Source: Streptomyces griseiscabiei
GTDB taxonomy: Bacteria; Actinomycetota; Actinomycetes; Streptomycetales; Streptomycetaceae
NCBI RefSeq assembly: GCF_020010925.1
Contig: NZ_JAGJBZ010000002.1
Coordinates: 1,612,001 to 1,676,000 of the forward strand
DNA: 64,000 nucleotides
Direction of reading: 5' to 3'
In this document: positions 17,191 through 25,902 of the stretch, piece after piece
How positions within the stretch are numbered: the stretch's first letter is position 1
How the letters are laid out: every line of letters starts with the position of its first letter
Made by a program: the position numbers and the translations under genes
The notes under the pieces: model-generated
The model's database searches: none
Told to the model about the DNA's origin: nothing
What the model saw: only the letters and a program-made list of their open reading frames with translations

Positions 17191-17565
17191 TCAGAACGCG
17201 TACGGACCGAAGCGCCCCCAAGCGACCACCGCCGCGAGGACCAGCAGGACCAGCGCCGGGGCGGACTCCTTGACCTCGTCGCGGCGGACGTGGAAGACGA
17301 CCGCGCCGAGCATGGTGACAGCGAGGCCCGTCGCCGCGAGGGGGACGAAGACCGTGGCGATGTCGAGGACGGCGGGGAGGATCAGGCCGATGCCGCCCAG
17401 CGCCTCCAGCGCGCCTATGGTCTTGACCATGCCGGGAGAGAACGCGTCGACCCAGGTCATGCCCGAGGCGGCCAGCTTCTCCTTGGACTGGACGGTCTTC
17501 ATCAGACCGGCGGCGAGGAACGCCGCCGCGAGGAGGCTCGCGATGATCCAGAGGGTGACGTTCAT
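17191..17565 (-). CDS. DoxX-family membrane protein
   Basis: A 124-residue protein with four likely transmembrane helices: MNVTLWIIASLLAAAFLAAG; then IGALEALGGIGLILPAVL; then VFVPLAATGLAVTMLGAVVF; then APALVLLVLAAVVAW. It matches DoxX-like proteins, several of which are linked to redox stress and thiol homeostasis. GGAAGAG precedes the ATG at good spacing. It is divergent from the marR gene, a common arrangement in which the MarR protein represses both. Confidence 0.85.
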   Translation of the reverse strand: MNVTLWIIASLLAAAFLAAGLMKTVQSKEKLAASGMTWVDAFSPGMVKTIGALEALGGIGLILPAVLDIATVFVPLAATGLAVTMLGAVVFHVRRDEVKESAPALVLLVLAAVVAWGRFGPYAF

Positions 17566-17588
17566 GGCAGGCTCTTCCGGTTAATGGG

Positions 17589-17645
17589 TTGAATGTTCAA
17601 GAGAGAGTGGGGATCAACGTAGGGCGGTAATGGTTGAAGCGTCAA
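17589..17645. promoter_or_regulatory. Paired TTGA-N4-TCAA operators in the doxX/marR divergent promoter
   Basis: Two perfect TTGA-N4-TCAA half-site pairs occur: TTGAATGTTCAA at 17589-17600 and TTGAAGCGTCAA at 17634-17645, 45 bp centre to centre. MarR-family dimers bind short palindromes of this type. One site lies close to the doxX start and the other upstream of marR, so one protein could control both genes. Confidence 0.6.
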
Positions 17646-17691
17646 GTCATCCGACGCTTGATCACGTGAAGCGACACGTAGAGTGGGCGCC

Positions 17692-18192
17692 ATGGAGACA
17701 CCGCAGCAGGCCCGCTGGCTGGACGACGAGGAGATGCAGACCTGGCACGCGCTCGCGGGTGTGATGATCAGACTGCCGAGCGTGCTGGACGCGGAACTGC
17801 AGCGGGACTCGGGCGTCAGCCATGTCGAGTACCTGGTGATGGCGATGCTGTCCCAGACCGAGGGCCGCACCCTGCGGATGAGCGACCTGGCCGGATACTC
17901 CGGTTCGTCGCTGTCCCGGCTCTCCCATCTGGTGAAGCGGCTGGAGAAGAGCGAGTGGGTGCGCCGCGAGCCTGACCCCTCCGACGGCCGCTACACCCTG
18001 GCCGTGCTCACGGAGGCCGGCCACGCCAAGGTCGTCGCGAGCGCGCCGGGCCACGCCGACGCCGTACGGCGGTATGTGTTCGACGCGCTCAGCAAGACCC
18101 AGCAGCGGCAGCTGCGGGAGATCGGCCGGCGCATCTGGCAGAGCGTCGCGCCGGACGATCACTGTCTGCCGCCGACAAACTGCAAGGGCTGA
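17692..18192 (+). CDS. MarR-family transcriptional regulator
   Basis: A 166-residue regulator with the MarR winged-helix core (SHVEYLVMAMLSQTEGRTLRM … DLAGYSGSSLSRLSHLVKRL) and the wing residues REPDPSDGRYTLAVLTEAG. Such dimers usually lose DNA affinity on binding phenolic or oxidising ligands. Start at ATG 17692 is favoured; a GTG nine bases upstream is possible, and no ribosome site is seen. It is divergent from doxX and shares operator-like repeats with it. Confidence 0.88.
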   Translation: METPQQARWLDDEEMQTWHALAGVMIRLPSVLDAELQRDSGVSHVEYLVMAMLSQTEGRTLRMSDLAGYSGSSLSRLSHLVKRLEKSEWVRREPDPSDGRYTLAVLTEAGHAKVVASAPGHADAVRRYVFDALSKTQQRQLREIGRRIWQSVAPDDHCLPPTNCKG

Positions 18193-18230
18193 CGGGACCG
18201 GCGCCGGGCGCCGGGGGCGCGCCCGTCCGC

Positions 18231-19247
18231 TCAGTCGTCGGCCGGCGGCCCTGTCGTACCCCGGACCTCCAGCGTCGGCGTGGTGAGGACGACCTTGCCG
18301 GGGCGGCCCGGGTCGGCGATACGGTCCAGGAGGCACTGCGCGGCGGTACGGCCGACGTCGTGGCTGGCGTTGTCCACGGTGGTCAGCCACAGATGCCGCA
18401 GCCGTGAGACATAGGTGTTGTCGTAGCCGACGAGGGAGAGGTCGCGCGGCACCCTCAGGCCCAGTTCCTCGGCTGCGGACAGGGCGCCCACACAGGCCAT
18501 GTCGTTGAACGCCACTATGGCGGTGGGGCGTTCGGGGGCGCCGAGCAGCCGGACCGTGGCGCGATAGCCGCCCTCCTCCGTCAGATCGCCCCGCTCGACG
18601 GGCGCCGAACCGCCCAGCCCGTGCTCGCGCATCACCGACTCGAAGCTGCGGCGGCGCAGCGCCCCGACCACCCCGTCCCCCGCGATGTGCGCGATCCGCC
18701 GGTGCCCGAGACCGATCAGATGCTCGGTGGCGAGCCGGGCGCCGAGCTGGTCGTCGCCCGCGACGACGTCGACCCGGGGGAGCGTGGGCTCCCGGGCGCC
18801 CGCGACCACGGTCGGGATCAGCCCGGCGGCCGAACGCAGCGCCTCGGACGGCGGCAGGGTGCCGACCGCGATCAGCCCGTCCACCCGCAGCTCGGTGAAG
18901 GTGCGGGTGAGGTCCTCGCCGAGCCGCCGGTTGAGGTGCCCGTCGGCCAGCAGCATGCGCAGGCCGTTGTCGTGCAGCCGGGAGTTGAGGCCGTCGAGCA
19001 GCTCGACGAACCAGGGGTTGCGCATGTCGTTGAGGAGCACGCCGACCGTGCGGGTGCGGCGCTCGCTCAGGCTGCGCGCGGCGGCGTTCGGCCGGTAGCC
19101 CAGCTCGTCCACGGCGGCCAGCACCGCCCGCCGCTTCTCCTCGCGCACCTGCTCCGAGCCGCGCAGCACCAGCGAGACCAGTGACTTGGACACACCGGCC
19201 CGCTCGGCGACATCGCGGATCGTCGGGGTCGCGGGTCCGGGTCTCAT
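18231..19247 (-). CDS. LacI-family transcriptional repressor
   Basis: A 338-residue repressor. The N-terminal LacI helix-turn-helix and hinge are PTIRDVAERAGVSKSLVSLV … GYRPNAAARSLS, followed by a periplasmic-binding-like sensor domain (VGVLLNDMRNPWF … VVAFNDMACVGALSAAEELG). It is divergent from a Gfo/Idh dehydrogenase gene, and the shared promoter region holds two copies of one palindrome, one almost touching its own start codon. It therefore probably represses itself and the dehydrogenase, responding to a sugar or cyclitol. Confidence 0.9.
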   Translation of the reverse strand: MRPGPATPTIRDVAERAGVSKSLVSLVLRGSEQVREEKRRAVLAAVDELGYRPNAAARSLSERRTRTVGVLLNDMRNPWFVELLDGLNSRLHDNGLRMLLADGHLNRRLGEDLTRTFTELRVDGLIAVGTLPPSEALRSAAGLIPTVVAGAREPTLPRVDVVAGDDQLGARLATEHLIGLGHRRIAHIAGDGVVGALRRRSFESVMREHGLGGSAPVERGDLTEEGGYRATVRLLGAPERPTAIVAFNDMACVGALSAAEELGLRVPRDLSLVGYDNTYVSRLRHLWLTTVDNASHDVGRTAAQCLLDRIADPGRPGKVVLTTPTLEVRGTTGPPADD

Positions 19248-19251
19248 GGCC

Positions 19252-19263
19252 TGGACCGTTCCA
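19252..19263. promoter_or_regulatory. LacI operator copy 1
   Basis: TGGACCGTTCCA lies four bases upstream of the lacI start codon. It is the exact reverse complement of copy 2 at 19334-19345, with a central CG step typical of LacI-family sites. Position implies autorepression. Confidence 0.7.
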
Positions 19264-19333
19264 CAGCCGTGTGCCCGTGTCAAAGGGCTTGACAGTGCCG
19301 GGGCATGCCCCCAGTGTGAACGGCGTACGCTTT

Positions 19334-19345
19334 TGGAACGGTCCA
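19334..19345. promoter_or_regulatory. LacI operator copy 2
   Basis: TGGAACGGTCCA, extended to TTTGGAACGGTCCAAA at 19332-19347, lies 13 bases before the Gfo/Idh start codon and 82 bp centre to centre from copy 1. The spacing is close to eight helical turns, compatible with looping by a tetramer or two dimers. Confidence 0.7.
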
Positions 19346-19358
19346 AAGAAGGGCAGTC

Positions 19359-20510
19359 ATGGTGAGTGGGCTCGGTGTCGCCGTCGTGGGGTTCGGGTGG
19401 ATGGGACGGGTGCACACCCAGGCGTACGCGCGGGTGACCCACCACTTCCCGGAGCTGGCCCTGCGGCCCGAGCTGGTCACCGTCGTCGAGGACGTGCCCG
19501 GCCGCGCCGAGGAGGCGGCCCGGCAGTTCGGGTTCGCCGGCACCGCCCGGGACTGGCGGGAGGTGGTCGCCGACCCGCGCGTCCAGGCGGTCAGCATCAC
19601 CGCGCCGAACTTCCTGCACCGGGAGATCGGCGTCGCCATGGCCGAGGCGGGCAAGCACATCTGGATCGAGAAGCCGGTCGGCCTCACCGCCGACGACGCC
19701 CGCGCCGTCGCCGACGCGGTCACCAAGGCCGGCGTCCAGGGCACCGTCGGCTTCAACTACCGCAACGCGCCCGCCGTCTCCGCCGCCCGCGAGCTGATCG
19801 CCGCCGGGGAGATCGGCACCGTCACCCATGTCCGCATCCGCCTCTTCAGCGACTACGCCGCCCACCCGGAGGGCGCCCTGACCTGGCGGTACGAGCGCGA
19901 GCGCGGCGGCAGCGGCGTCCTCGGCGACCTCGCCTCGCACGGCGTGGACCTCGCCCGTTTCCTGCTCGGCGACATCGCCTCCCTCACCGCCGACACCGCG
20001 ATCTTCGTCCCCGAGCGGGCCCGCCCCACCGGCGCCACCGCCGGCCACACCCGCGCCTCCGGCGGCGAGCTGGGCCCCGTCGAGAACGAGGACTACGTCA
20101 ACTGCCTGCTCCGCTTCGCCTCCGGTGCCCGGGGCGTCCTGGAGGCCTGCCGGGTCTCCGTCGGCGAGCAGAACAACTACGGCTTCGAGATCCACGGCAC
20201 CGAGGGCGCCCTCTTCTGGGACTTCCGCCGCATGGGCGAACTGGGCGTCAGCAAGGGCGACGCCTACCAGGACCAGTCCGTCCACACCCTCTACGTCGGC
20301 CCCGGCCACGGCACCTACGCCGCCTTCCAGCCGGGCTCCGCCAACGCCATGGGCTACGACGACCTCAAGGTGATCGAGGCGTACAACTTCCTCACCTCCA
20401 TCGCCGAGGGCACCCCGCACGGCACCACCCTCGCCGACGCCGTGCACAGCGCCACCGCGCTGGACGCGATGAGCCGTTCGGCCGGGTCCGGGGCGTGGGT
20501 GAGCCTCTGA
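19359..20510 (+). CDS. Gfo/Idh/MocA-family oxidoreductase (cyclitol/sugar dehydrogenase)
   Basis: A 383-residue NAD(P)-dependent dehydrogenase. The Rossmann start is GVAVVGFGWMGRVHTQAY, the conserved EKP motif lies in GKHIWIEKPVGLT, and the C-terminal substrate domain contains GDLASHGVDLARFLLGD with the usual catalytic DxxxH. With iolD and a sugar ABC transporter close by, a role like inositol dehydrogenase is plausible but the substrate cannot be fixed from sequence. It is controlled by the divergent LacI gene. Confidence 0.88.
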   Translation: MVSGLGVAVVGFGWMGRVHTQAYARVTHHFPELALRPELVTVVEDVPGRAEEAARQFGFAGTARDWREVVADPRVQAVSITAPNFLHREIGVAMAEAGKHIWIEKPVGLTADDARAVADAVTKAGVQGTVGFNYRNAPAVSAARELIAAGEIGTVTHVRIRLFSDYAAHPEGALTWRYERERGGSGVLGDLASHGVDLARFLLGDIASLTADTAIFVPERARPTGATAGHTRASGGELGPVENEDYVNCLLRFASGARGVLEACRVSVGEQNNYGFEIHGTEGALFWDFRRMGELGVSKGDAYQDQSVHTLYVGPGHGTYAAFQPGSANAMGYDDLKVIEAYNFLTSIAEGTPHGTTLADAVHSATALDAMSRSAGSGAWVSL

Positions 20511-20547
20511 GAACCGGTGAACCGCCCCTGTCCGCCCCGTCCGGACG

Positions 20548-21318
20548 TCAGTTGCGGACGAGCAGCTGGAAGTCGAAGGAGTAGCGCGAGGCCCGGTAGA
20601 CATGGGTGCCGTACTCGACCGCGCGCCCGGTGTCGTCGTACGCCGTGCGCTGCATGGTGAGCAGGGCGGCGCCCTCCGGCTCGCCGAGGCGCTCGGCCTC
20701 CTCGGGGGCGGCGATCCGGGCGCCGACGCTCTGGTGGGCGCTGTGCAGGGTGATGCCGGCGTTGCGCATCATCCGGTACAGGCCCGTCGCCTCCAGGCGC
20801 TCGGTGTCGAGGTCCAGCAGTCCGGCCGGGACGAAGTTGGACAGGAACGCCACCGGCTGGCCATGGGTGAGGCGCAGCCGTTCGAAGAGGTGCACGTCGG
20901 AGCCCTCGGCGATGCCCAGGGCCGCCGCGACCTCGGCGGAGGCCTGCCGGATCTCGCTCAGCAGCACCTGGGTCGTGGGCTGCTGCCCGGCCGCCTCCAG
21001 GTCGTCGTACAGGCTGCTCAGCTCCAGCGGTCGTTTGACCTGGCTGTGCACCACCTGTGTGCCGACGCCCCGGCGGCGTACGAGCAGGCCCTTGTCGACG
21101 AGCGACTGGATGGCCTGCCGCACGGTCGGCCGGGACAGTCCCAGACGGCCCGCGAGCTCGATCTCGTTGCCCAGGAGGCTGCCCGGGCCGAGCGCGCCGT
21201 GCTCGATCGCCGCCTCCAGCTGGCGGGCCAGCTGGTAGTACAGCGGCACCGGGCTGCTCCGGTCGACACTGAGGTCGAGACTCCCTGTACTCCCCGTAGT
21301 CGCGCTGGTCACGCCCAT
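20548..21318 (-). CDS. GntR-family (HutC/UTRA) transcriptional regulator
   Basis: A 256-residue regulator. The winged helix is PLYYQLARQLEAAIEHGALG … SRPTVRQAIQSLVDKGLLVR, followed by a UTRA ligand domain (LFERLRLTHGQPVAFLSNFV … VEYGTHVYRASRYSFDFQL). It lies downstream of iolD on the same strand. An inverted repeat TGACAG-N6-CTGTCA is located 22 bases before its start and recurs at the ABC-transporter promoter, so it probably controls both itself and cyclitol uptake. Confidence 0.9.
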   Translation of the reverse strand: MGVTSATTGSTGSLDLSVDRSSPVPLYYQLARQLEAAIEHGALGPGSLLGNEIELAGRLGLSRPTVRQAIQSLVDKGLLVRRRGVGTQVVHSQVKRPLELSSLYDDLEAAGQQPTTQVLLSEIRQASAEVAAALGIAEGSDVHLFERLRLTHGQPVAFLSNFVPAGLLDLDTERLEATGLYRMMRNAGITLHSAHQSVGARIAAPEEAERLGEPEGAALLTMQRTAYDDTGRAVEYGTHVYRASRYSFDFQLLVRN

Positions 21319-21337
21319 GAGGGTATCCGTCCGTCCG

Positions 21338-21359
21338 GATGACAGGAACCCCTGTCATC
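21338..21359. promoter_or_regulatory. Inverted repeat upstream of gntR (candidate operator A)
   Basis: Perfect 9-bp arms GATGACAGG/CCTGTCATC flank AACC. The core TGACAG-N6-CTGTCA (21340-21357) is repeated exactly at 23631-23648. Location 22 bases before the gntR start fits autoregulation. Confidence 0.65.
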
Positions 21360-21387
21360 GCATTGTCCTTACATGATCGTTCGTGAC

Positions 21388-21426
21388 CGGGGTCTCGGCC
21401 GGATCATCGGGGTCTCGGCCGGATCA
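21388..21426. repeat. 20-bp tandem direct repeat at the iolD stop
   Basis: CGGGGTCTCGGCCGGATCA occurs at 21388-21406 and again at 21408-21426, with one spacer base. The second copy includes the iolD stop codon. It may be a simple duplication at the gene end. Confidence 0.7.
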
Positions 21427-23301
21427 GAGGTGGCGGCGCCGGCCGGCCACCTCGCGGTCGTACGTCACGCGCGCCTCGACGGCGGCCGGGCGGGCGGCGG
21501 TCTCGGCGACCGGGACGTCCCACCAGGCCTGGGCCGGGGGAGCGGTGGGCGCCGGGTCCGTCTCGACGTAGACACAGGTCGGCCGGTCCGAGGCGCGGGC
21601 CGTCGCCAGCGCCTCCCGCAGCTCCTTCACGGTCTTGGCGCGCAGGACGTCCATCCCGAGGCTGGCCGCGTTGGCGGCGAGGTCCACCGGGAGCGGGGCG
21701 CCGGAGAAGGTGCCGTCGGCGGCGCGGTAGCGGTAGGCGGTGCCGAAGCGTTCGCCGCCGACGGACTCGGAGAGGCCGCCGATGGAGGCGTAGCCGTGGT
21801 TCTGGACGAGGACCAGATTGACGGGCAGGCCCTCCTGGACGGCCGTCACGATCTCCGTCGGCATCATCAGATACGTGCCGTCCCCGACCAGCGACCAGAC
21901 GGCCGTGCCGGGCGCCGCCTGCTGGACACCGATCCCGGCGGGGATCTCGTAGCCCATGCAGGAGTAGCCGTACTCCAGGTGGTACTGGCGGGGGCTCCGG
22001 GCCCGCCACAGCTTGTGCAGGTCGCCGGGGAGCGAACCGGCCGCGTTGATCACCACGTCCTCGTCGCCGACGACCGCGTCCAGGGCGCCGAGCACCTGCG
22101 TCTGGGTGGGTACGGCGTGCTCGTCGGCGGCGGTGTAGGCGGCCTCGACGACCCGCTCCCAGCGCTCCTTGCCCGCCCGGTACTCCGCCTCGTACTCCTC
22201 GCCCACCCGGTGACCGGCCAGCGCGTCCGTGAGCGCTTCGAGTCCGGCCCGCGCGTCGCAGACCACCGTGCGGGCGGCCAGCTTGTGGGCGTCGAAGGCG
22301 GCGATGTTGAGGTTGACGAAGCGGACGTCCGGGTTCTGGAAGAGGGTGTTCGAGGCGGTGGTGAAGTCGGTGTAGCGGGTGCCCACGCCGATGATCAGAT
22401 CGGCGCCGCGGGCGAGGTCGTCGCAGACCGCGGTGCCGGTGTGGCCGATGCCGCCGAGGTCGGCCGGGTGGTCGTGGCGCAGGGACCCCTTGCCTGCCTG
22501 GGTGGACGCGACCGGGATGCCCGTCGCGTCGGCCAGCGCCTTCAACGCGCCCTCGGCCTCGCTGTGGTGGACACCGCCGCCCGCGACGAGCAGGGGGCGG
22601 CGGGCGGCACGGACGGCTCGTACGGCTTCGGCCAGCTCGACCGGGTCGGGGAGGGGACGGCGGACGTTCCACACCCGGTCGGCGAAGAACTCCTCCGGCC
22701 AGTCGTACGCCTCCGCCTGGACGTCCTGCGGCAGGGCGAGGGTGACGGCGCCGGTGTCGGCCGGGTCGGCGAGGACCCGCATGGCGTTCAGGGCGGCCGG
22801 GACCAGCGCCTCGGGGCGGGTGACCCGGTCGAAGTGGCGGGAGACCGGGCGCAGGGTGTCGTTGACCGAGACGTCGGCCTCGGTGGGGTGCTCCAGCTGC
22901 TGGAGCAGCGGGTCGGCGGTACGGGTCGCGAAGTAGTCGCCGGGGAGCAGGAGTACGGGCAGACGGTTGATGGTGGCGAGGGCGGCGCCGGTGACCAGGT
23001 TGGTGGCGCCGGGGCCGATGGAGGTGGTGACCGCCTGTGCGGAGAGCCGGTTCAGCTGGCGGGCGTAGCCGACGGCGGCGTGCACCATGGACTGCTCGTT
23101 GCGGCCCTGGTGGAACGGCATCGCCTCCTCCCCGGCCTCAAGGAGCGCCTGGCCCAGCCCCGCGACATTGCCGTGCCCGAAGATGCCCCAGGTCCCGGCG
23201 ATCAGCCGGTGGCGCACCCCGTCCCGTTCGGTGTACTGCGCGGACAGGAACCGCACCAGCGCCTGGGCGACGGTCAGACGGCGGGTGGGGGACTGGGGCA
23301 T
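21424..23301 (-). CDS. iolD: 3D-(3,5/4)-trihydroxycyclohexane-1,2-dione acylhydrolase (IolD)
   Basis: A 625-residue thiamine-diphosphate enzyme that opens the ring of the trione intermediate in inositol breakdown to give 5-deoxy-glucuronate. It has the expected start (RRLTVAQALVRFLSAQYTER), the catalytic Glu69 (QGRNEQSMVHAA) and the ThDP/Mg site GDGTYLMMPTEIVTAVQEGL followed by QNHGY. Length matches the family. Other iol genes (iolA, B, C, E) are not in this window, so the pathway must be completed elsewhere. It is divergent from the ABC transporter and lies upstream of gntR. Confidence 0.92.
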   Translation of the reverse strand: MPQSPTRRLTVAQALVRFLSAQYTERDGVRHRLIAGTWGIFGHGNVAGLGQALLEAGEEAMPFHQGRNEQSMVHAAVGYARQLNRLSAQAVTTSIGPGATNLVTGAALATINRLPVLLLPGDYFATRTADPLLQQLEHPTEADVSVNDTLRPVSRHFDRVTRPEALVPAALNAMRVLADPADTGAVTLALPQDVQAEAYDWPEEFFADRVWNVRRPLPDPVELAEAVRAVRAARRPLLVAGGGVHHSEAEGALKALADATGIPVASTQAGKGSLRHDHPADLGGIGHTGTAVCDDLARGADLIIGVGTRYTDFTTASNTLFQNPDVRFVNLNIAAFDAHKLAARTVVCDARAGLEALTDALAGHRVGEEYEAEYRAGKERWERVVEAAYTAADEHAVPTQTQVLGALDAVVGDEDVVINAAGSLPGDLHKLWRARSPRQYHLEYGYSCMGYEIPAGIGVQQAAPGTAVWSLVGDGTYLMMPTEIVTAVQEGLPVNLVLVQNHGYASIGGLSESVGGERFGTAYRYRAADGTFSGAPLPVDLAANAASLGMDVLRAKTVKELREALATARASDRPTCVYVETDPAPTAPPAQAWWDVPVAETAARPAAVEARVTYDREVAGRRRHL

Positions 23302-23793
23302 CGGGACCTCACTGGGGCGAAGGGGTGGGGGTGGGGGCGGCGGGTCAGGGGCGCGGGGAAGCGTGCGTCGGCCGCCGGGTCGTCGCCGGTATGCAACGGA
23401 TGGAGATCGATTCCGATACGGCCACCGTGATCAGATCGAAAGATTCCGCGGGCTCGGACATGCGCGTCGCTCCTCGGGCGGGGGATGCGGGCCACCGGAG
23501 GGCCTTCGCGCGCGGGGATGCGCGCACTCGGGTCCGGATGTATCCCAGGTGTAGGACCCGAAGCGACCCTCTGTCAAGAGTTTGTACTGACATCCTGACC
23601 TGCTCGTGAAATGATGTCTTAACAAAGTCTTGACAGGGGGGTCTGTCAGGGGTTTGTATCCCGTCCCAACGAAACAGCGCAGTCGGCCTACCGGCACAAT
23701 GATCCGGACTTTCGTAGTCCGGGCCCGCGCGGGCATTCCGCCCGACGCTGTCCCGTTCCCTTTCCCCCGTCGCACAGTGAGGTGCTTGGAAAG
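23302..23793. promoter_or_regulatory. Divergent promoter region between iolD and the sugar ABC operon
   Basis: This 490-base gap contains no convincing gene. A vegetative promoter for the ABC operon is TTGACA (23630-23635), 18 bases, TTGTAT (23654-23659). On the other strand a TTGACA at 23578-23573 could serve iolD, with a weak TACACC 18 bases on. A partial direct repeat links the two (CTGTCAAGAGTTTGTA at 23571 and CTGTCAGGGGTTTGTA at 23643). The iolD-proximal half looks like untranslated leader. Confidence 0.6.
23631..23648. promoter_or_regulatory. Candidate operator B overlapping the ABC-operon -35 box
   Basis: TGACAG-N6-CTGTCA, identical in half-sites and spacing to the repeat upstream of gntR (21340-21357). 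Five bases of the -35 hexamer TTGACA fall inside the left half-site, so a bound regulator would block RNA polymerase. Confidence 0.65.
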
Positions 23794-24810
23794 ATGGACC
23801 GCACGTTTCACCGCTCCCGCAGAGTGGCTCCCTTCTTCGCCATGGCCGCCGCGTCCGCGCTGCTGATAGCCGGCTGCTCCAGCGACTCCGGCGGCAAGGA
23901 CGCAGAGGAGGGCGGGTCGAACGCCTCCGCGGGCAAGGCCGACACTCCTCGGATGACGGTCGCGATGGTGACCCACGCCGGCCAGGGCGACACCTTCTGG
24001 GACATCGTCCGCAAGGGCGCGCAGACGGCCGCCGACAAGGACAACGTCAAGCTCGTCTACTCCAACGACCCGAACGCGGCCAACCAGGCCAACCTCGTGC
24101 AGAACGCGATCGACCAGAAGGTCGACGGCATCGCGGTCACGCTCGCCAAGCCGGACGCGATGAAGGACGTCATCGCCAAGGCGGAGAAGGCCGGCATCCC
24201 CGTCGTGGGCCTCAACTCCGGTATGGAGGTGTGGCAGGAGCAGGGGCTGCTCTCCTTCTTCGGCCAGGACGAGCAGGTCTCGGGCGAGGCCTTCGGCAAG
24301 AAGCTCAACGAGACGGGCGCCAAGCACGCGGTCTGTGTCATCCACGAGCAGGGCAACGTCTCGCTGGAGGCGCGCTGCGCCGGCGTGAAGAAGACGTTCA
24401 AGGGCGAGACCGAGAACCTCTACGTCAACGGCACGGACATGCCGTCGGTGAAGTCGACCGTCACGGCCAAGCTCAAGCAGGACACCTCCATCGACGAGGT
24501 CGTCACCCTCGGCGCCCCGATCGCCCTGACCTCCGTGCAGTCCGTGGACGACGCGAACAGCAAGGCGAAGGTGGCGACGTTCGACCTGAACAAGGAACTG
24601 ACGGACGCGATCAAGGCCGGTGACATCGAGTTCGCGGTGGACCAGCAGCCCTACCTGCAGGGTTACCTGGCGGTGGACTCGCTGTGGCTGTACAAGAACA
24701 ACGGCAACTACAGCGGTGGTGGCGAGGCTCCGGTTCTGACGGGTCCGGCGTTCGTGGACAAGGACAACGTGGACCAGATCGCCAAGTTCGCCGCGAAGGG
24801 CACCCGGTGA
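23794..24810 (+). CDS. Sugar/cyclitol ABC transporter, substrate-binding lipoprotein
   Basis: A 338-residue extracellular binding protein anchored as a lipoprotein. Basic n-region and hydrophobic core lead to the lipobox LIAGC with Cys28. The mature part is a type-I periplasmic binding fold of the ribose/inositol class (VAMVTHAGQGDTFWDIVRKG … DGIAVTLAKPDAM … GIPVVGLNSG). It is the first gene of a three-gene operon beside iolD, so an inositol-type ligand is likely. An in-frame GTG lies 12 bases upstream, but the ATG at 23794 is favoured. Confidence 0.9.
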   Translation: MDRTFHRSRRVAPFFAMAAASALLIAGCSSDSGGKDAEEGGSNASAGKADTPRMTVAMVTHAGQGDTFWDIVRKGAQTAADKDNVKLVYSNDPNAANQANLVQNAIDQKVDGIAVTLAKPDAMKDVIAKAEKAGIPVVGLNSGMEVWQEQGLLSFFGQDEQVSGEAFGKKLNETGAKHAVCVIHEQGNVSLEARCAGVKKTFKGETENLYVNGTDMPSVKSTVTAKLKQDTSIDEVVTLGAPIALTSVQSVDDANSKAKVATFDLNKELTDAIKAGDIEFAVDQQPYLQGYLAVDSLWLYKNNGNYSGGGEAPVLTGPAFVDKDNVDQIAKFAAKGTR

Positions 24811-24817
24811 TCCGCTC

Positions 24818-25894
24818 ATGACCCATGCAACGGCACCGGCGGCGGGGTCCTCCTCGTCGCCGGCTCCGCCGGCCGCCCAGAAGGACGGCCGGACCGCGCA
24901 GCGCTCCCTGGGCCGCCGGCTGCTGGCCCGTCCCGAGGTCGGCGCGCTGATCGCCGCGATCGGTGTCTACCTCTTCTTCTTCGCCGTAGCCCCCTCCTTC
25001 CGTGAGGCGTCCTCGCTGGCGACGGTGCTCTACCAGGCGTCGGTGATGGGCATCATGGCGCTGCCGGTGGCCCTGCTGATGATCGGCGGGGAGTTCGACC
25101 TGTCCGCCGGTGTCGCGGTCACCACCTCCGCGCTGACCGCGGCGATCCTCAGCTTCCAGCTGACGGTGAACGTGTGGACCGGCGTCCTCGTCGCCCTGGT
25201 CGTCTCCCTCGCGGTCGGGGCGTTCAACGGCTGGCTGCTGATCCGGACCGGGCTGCCGTCCTTCCTGGTCACCCTCGGCTCGTTCCTGATCCTGCAGGGC
25301 TCCAACCTCGCCGTGACGAAGATCTTCACGGGGAACGTGGCGTCGGACTCGATCGCCGACATGGACGGCTTCGACCAGGCCAAGACCGTCTTCGCCTCCG
25401 AGATCTCCATCGGCGGCGTCGACTTCAAGATCACGATCTTCTACTGGCTGGTCTTCGCCGCGATCGCGACCTGGCTGCTGCTGCGCACCAAGTTCGGGAA
25501 CTGGATCTTCGCCGTCGGCGGCAACAAGGACTCCGCGCGTGCGGTGGGTGTGCCGGTGAACTTCACCAAGGTCGCCCTGTTCATGGGCGTCGGCGCAGGT
25601 GCCTGGTTCGTCGGCATGCACCTGCTGTTCTCCTTCAACACCGTGCAGTCCAACGAGGGCGTCGGCAACGAGTTCCTGTACATCATCGCCGCGGTCATCG
25701 GCGGCTGCCTGCTCACCGGCGGCTACGGCTCCGCGATCGGCCCCGTCATCGGCGCCTTCATCTTCGGCATGGTCAACCAGGGCATCGTCTACGCCAACTG
25801 GAACCCCGACTGGTTCAAGGCCTTCCTCGGCGTGATGCTCCTGATCGCCGCCCTCGTCAACCTGTGGGTCCGCGCCCAGGCCACCCGGAGGTGA
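24818..25894 (+). CDS. Sugar/cyclitol ABC transporter, permease
   Basis: A 358-residue RbsC-type permease with about nine or ten hydrophobic helices after a Ser/Ala/Pro-rich N-terminal tail. Characteristic segments are [32 protein letters not shown] and [18 protein letters not shown]. It starts seven bases after the binding-protein stop, so the genes are co-transcribed. Together with the binding protein and ATPase it imports the ligand across the membrane. Confidence 0.92.
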   Translation: MTHATAPAAGSSSSPAPPAAQKDGRTAQRSLGRRLLARPEVGALIAAIGVYLFFFAVAPSFREASSLATVLYQASVMGIMALPVALLMIGGEFDLSAGVAVTTSALTAAILSFQLTVNVWTGVLVALVVSLAVGAFNGWLLIRTGLPSFLVTLGSFLILQGSNLAVTKIFTGNVASDSIADMDGFDQAKTVFASEISIGGVDFKITIFYWLVFAAIATWLLLRTKFGNWIFAVGGNKDSARAVGVPVNFTKVALFMGVGAGAWFVGMHLLFSFNTVQSNEGVGNEFLYIIAAVIGGCLLTGGYGSAIGPVIGAFIFGMVNQGIVYANWNPDWFKAFLGVMLLIAALVNLWVRAQATRR

Positions 25895-25902
25895 ACCACC
25901 CC

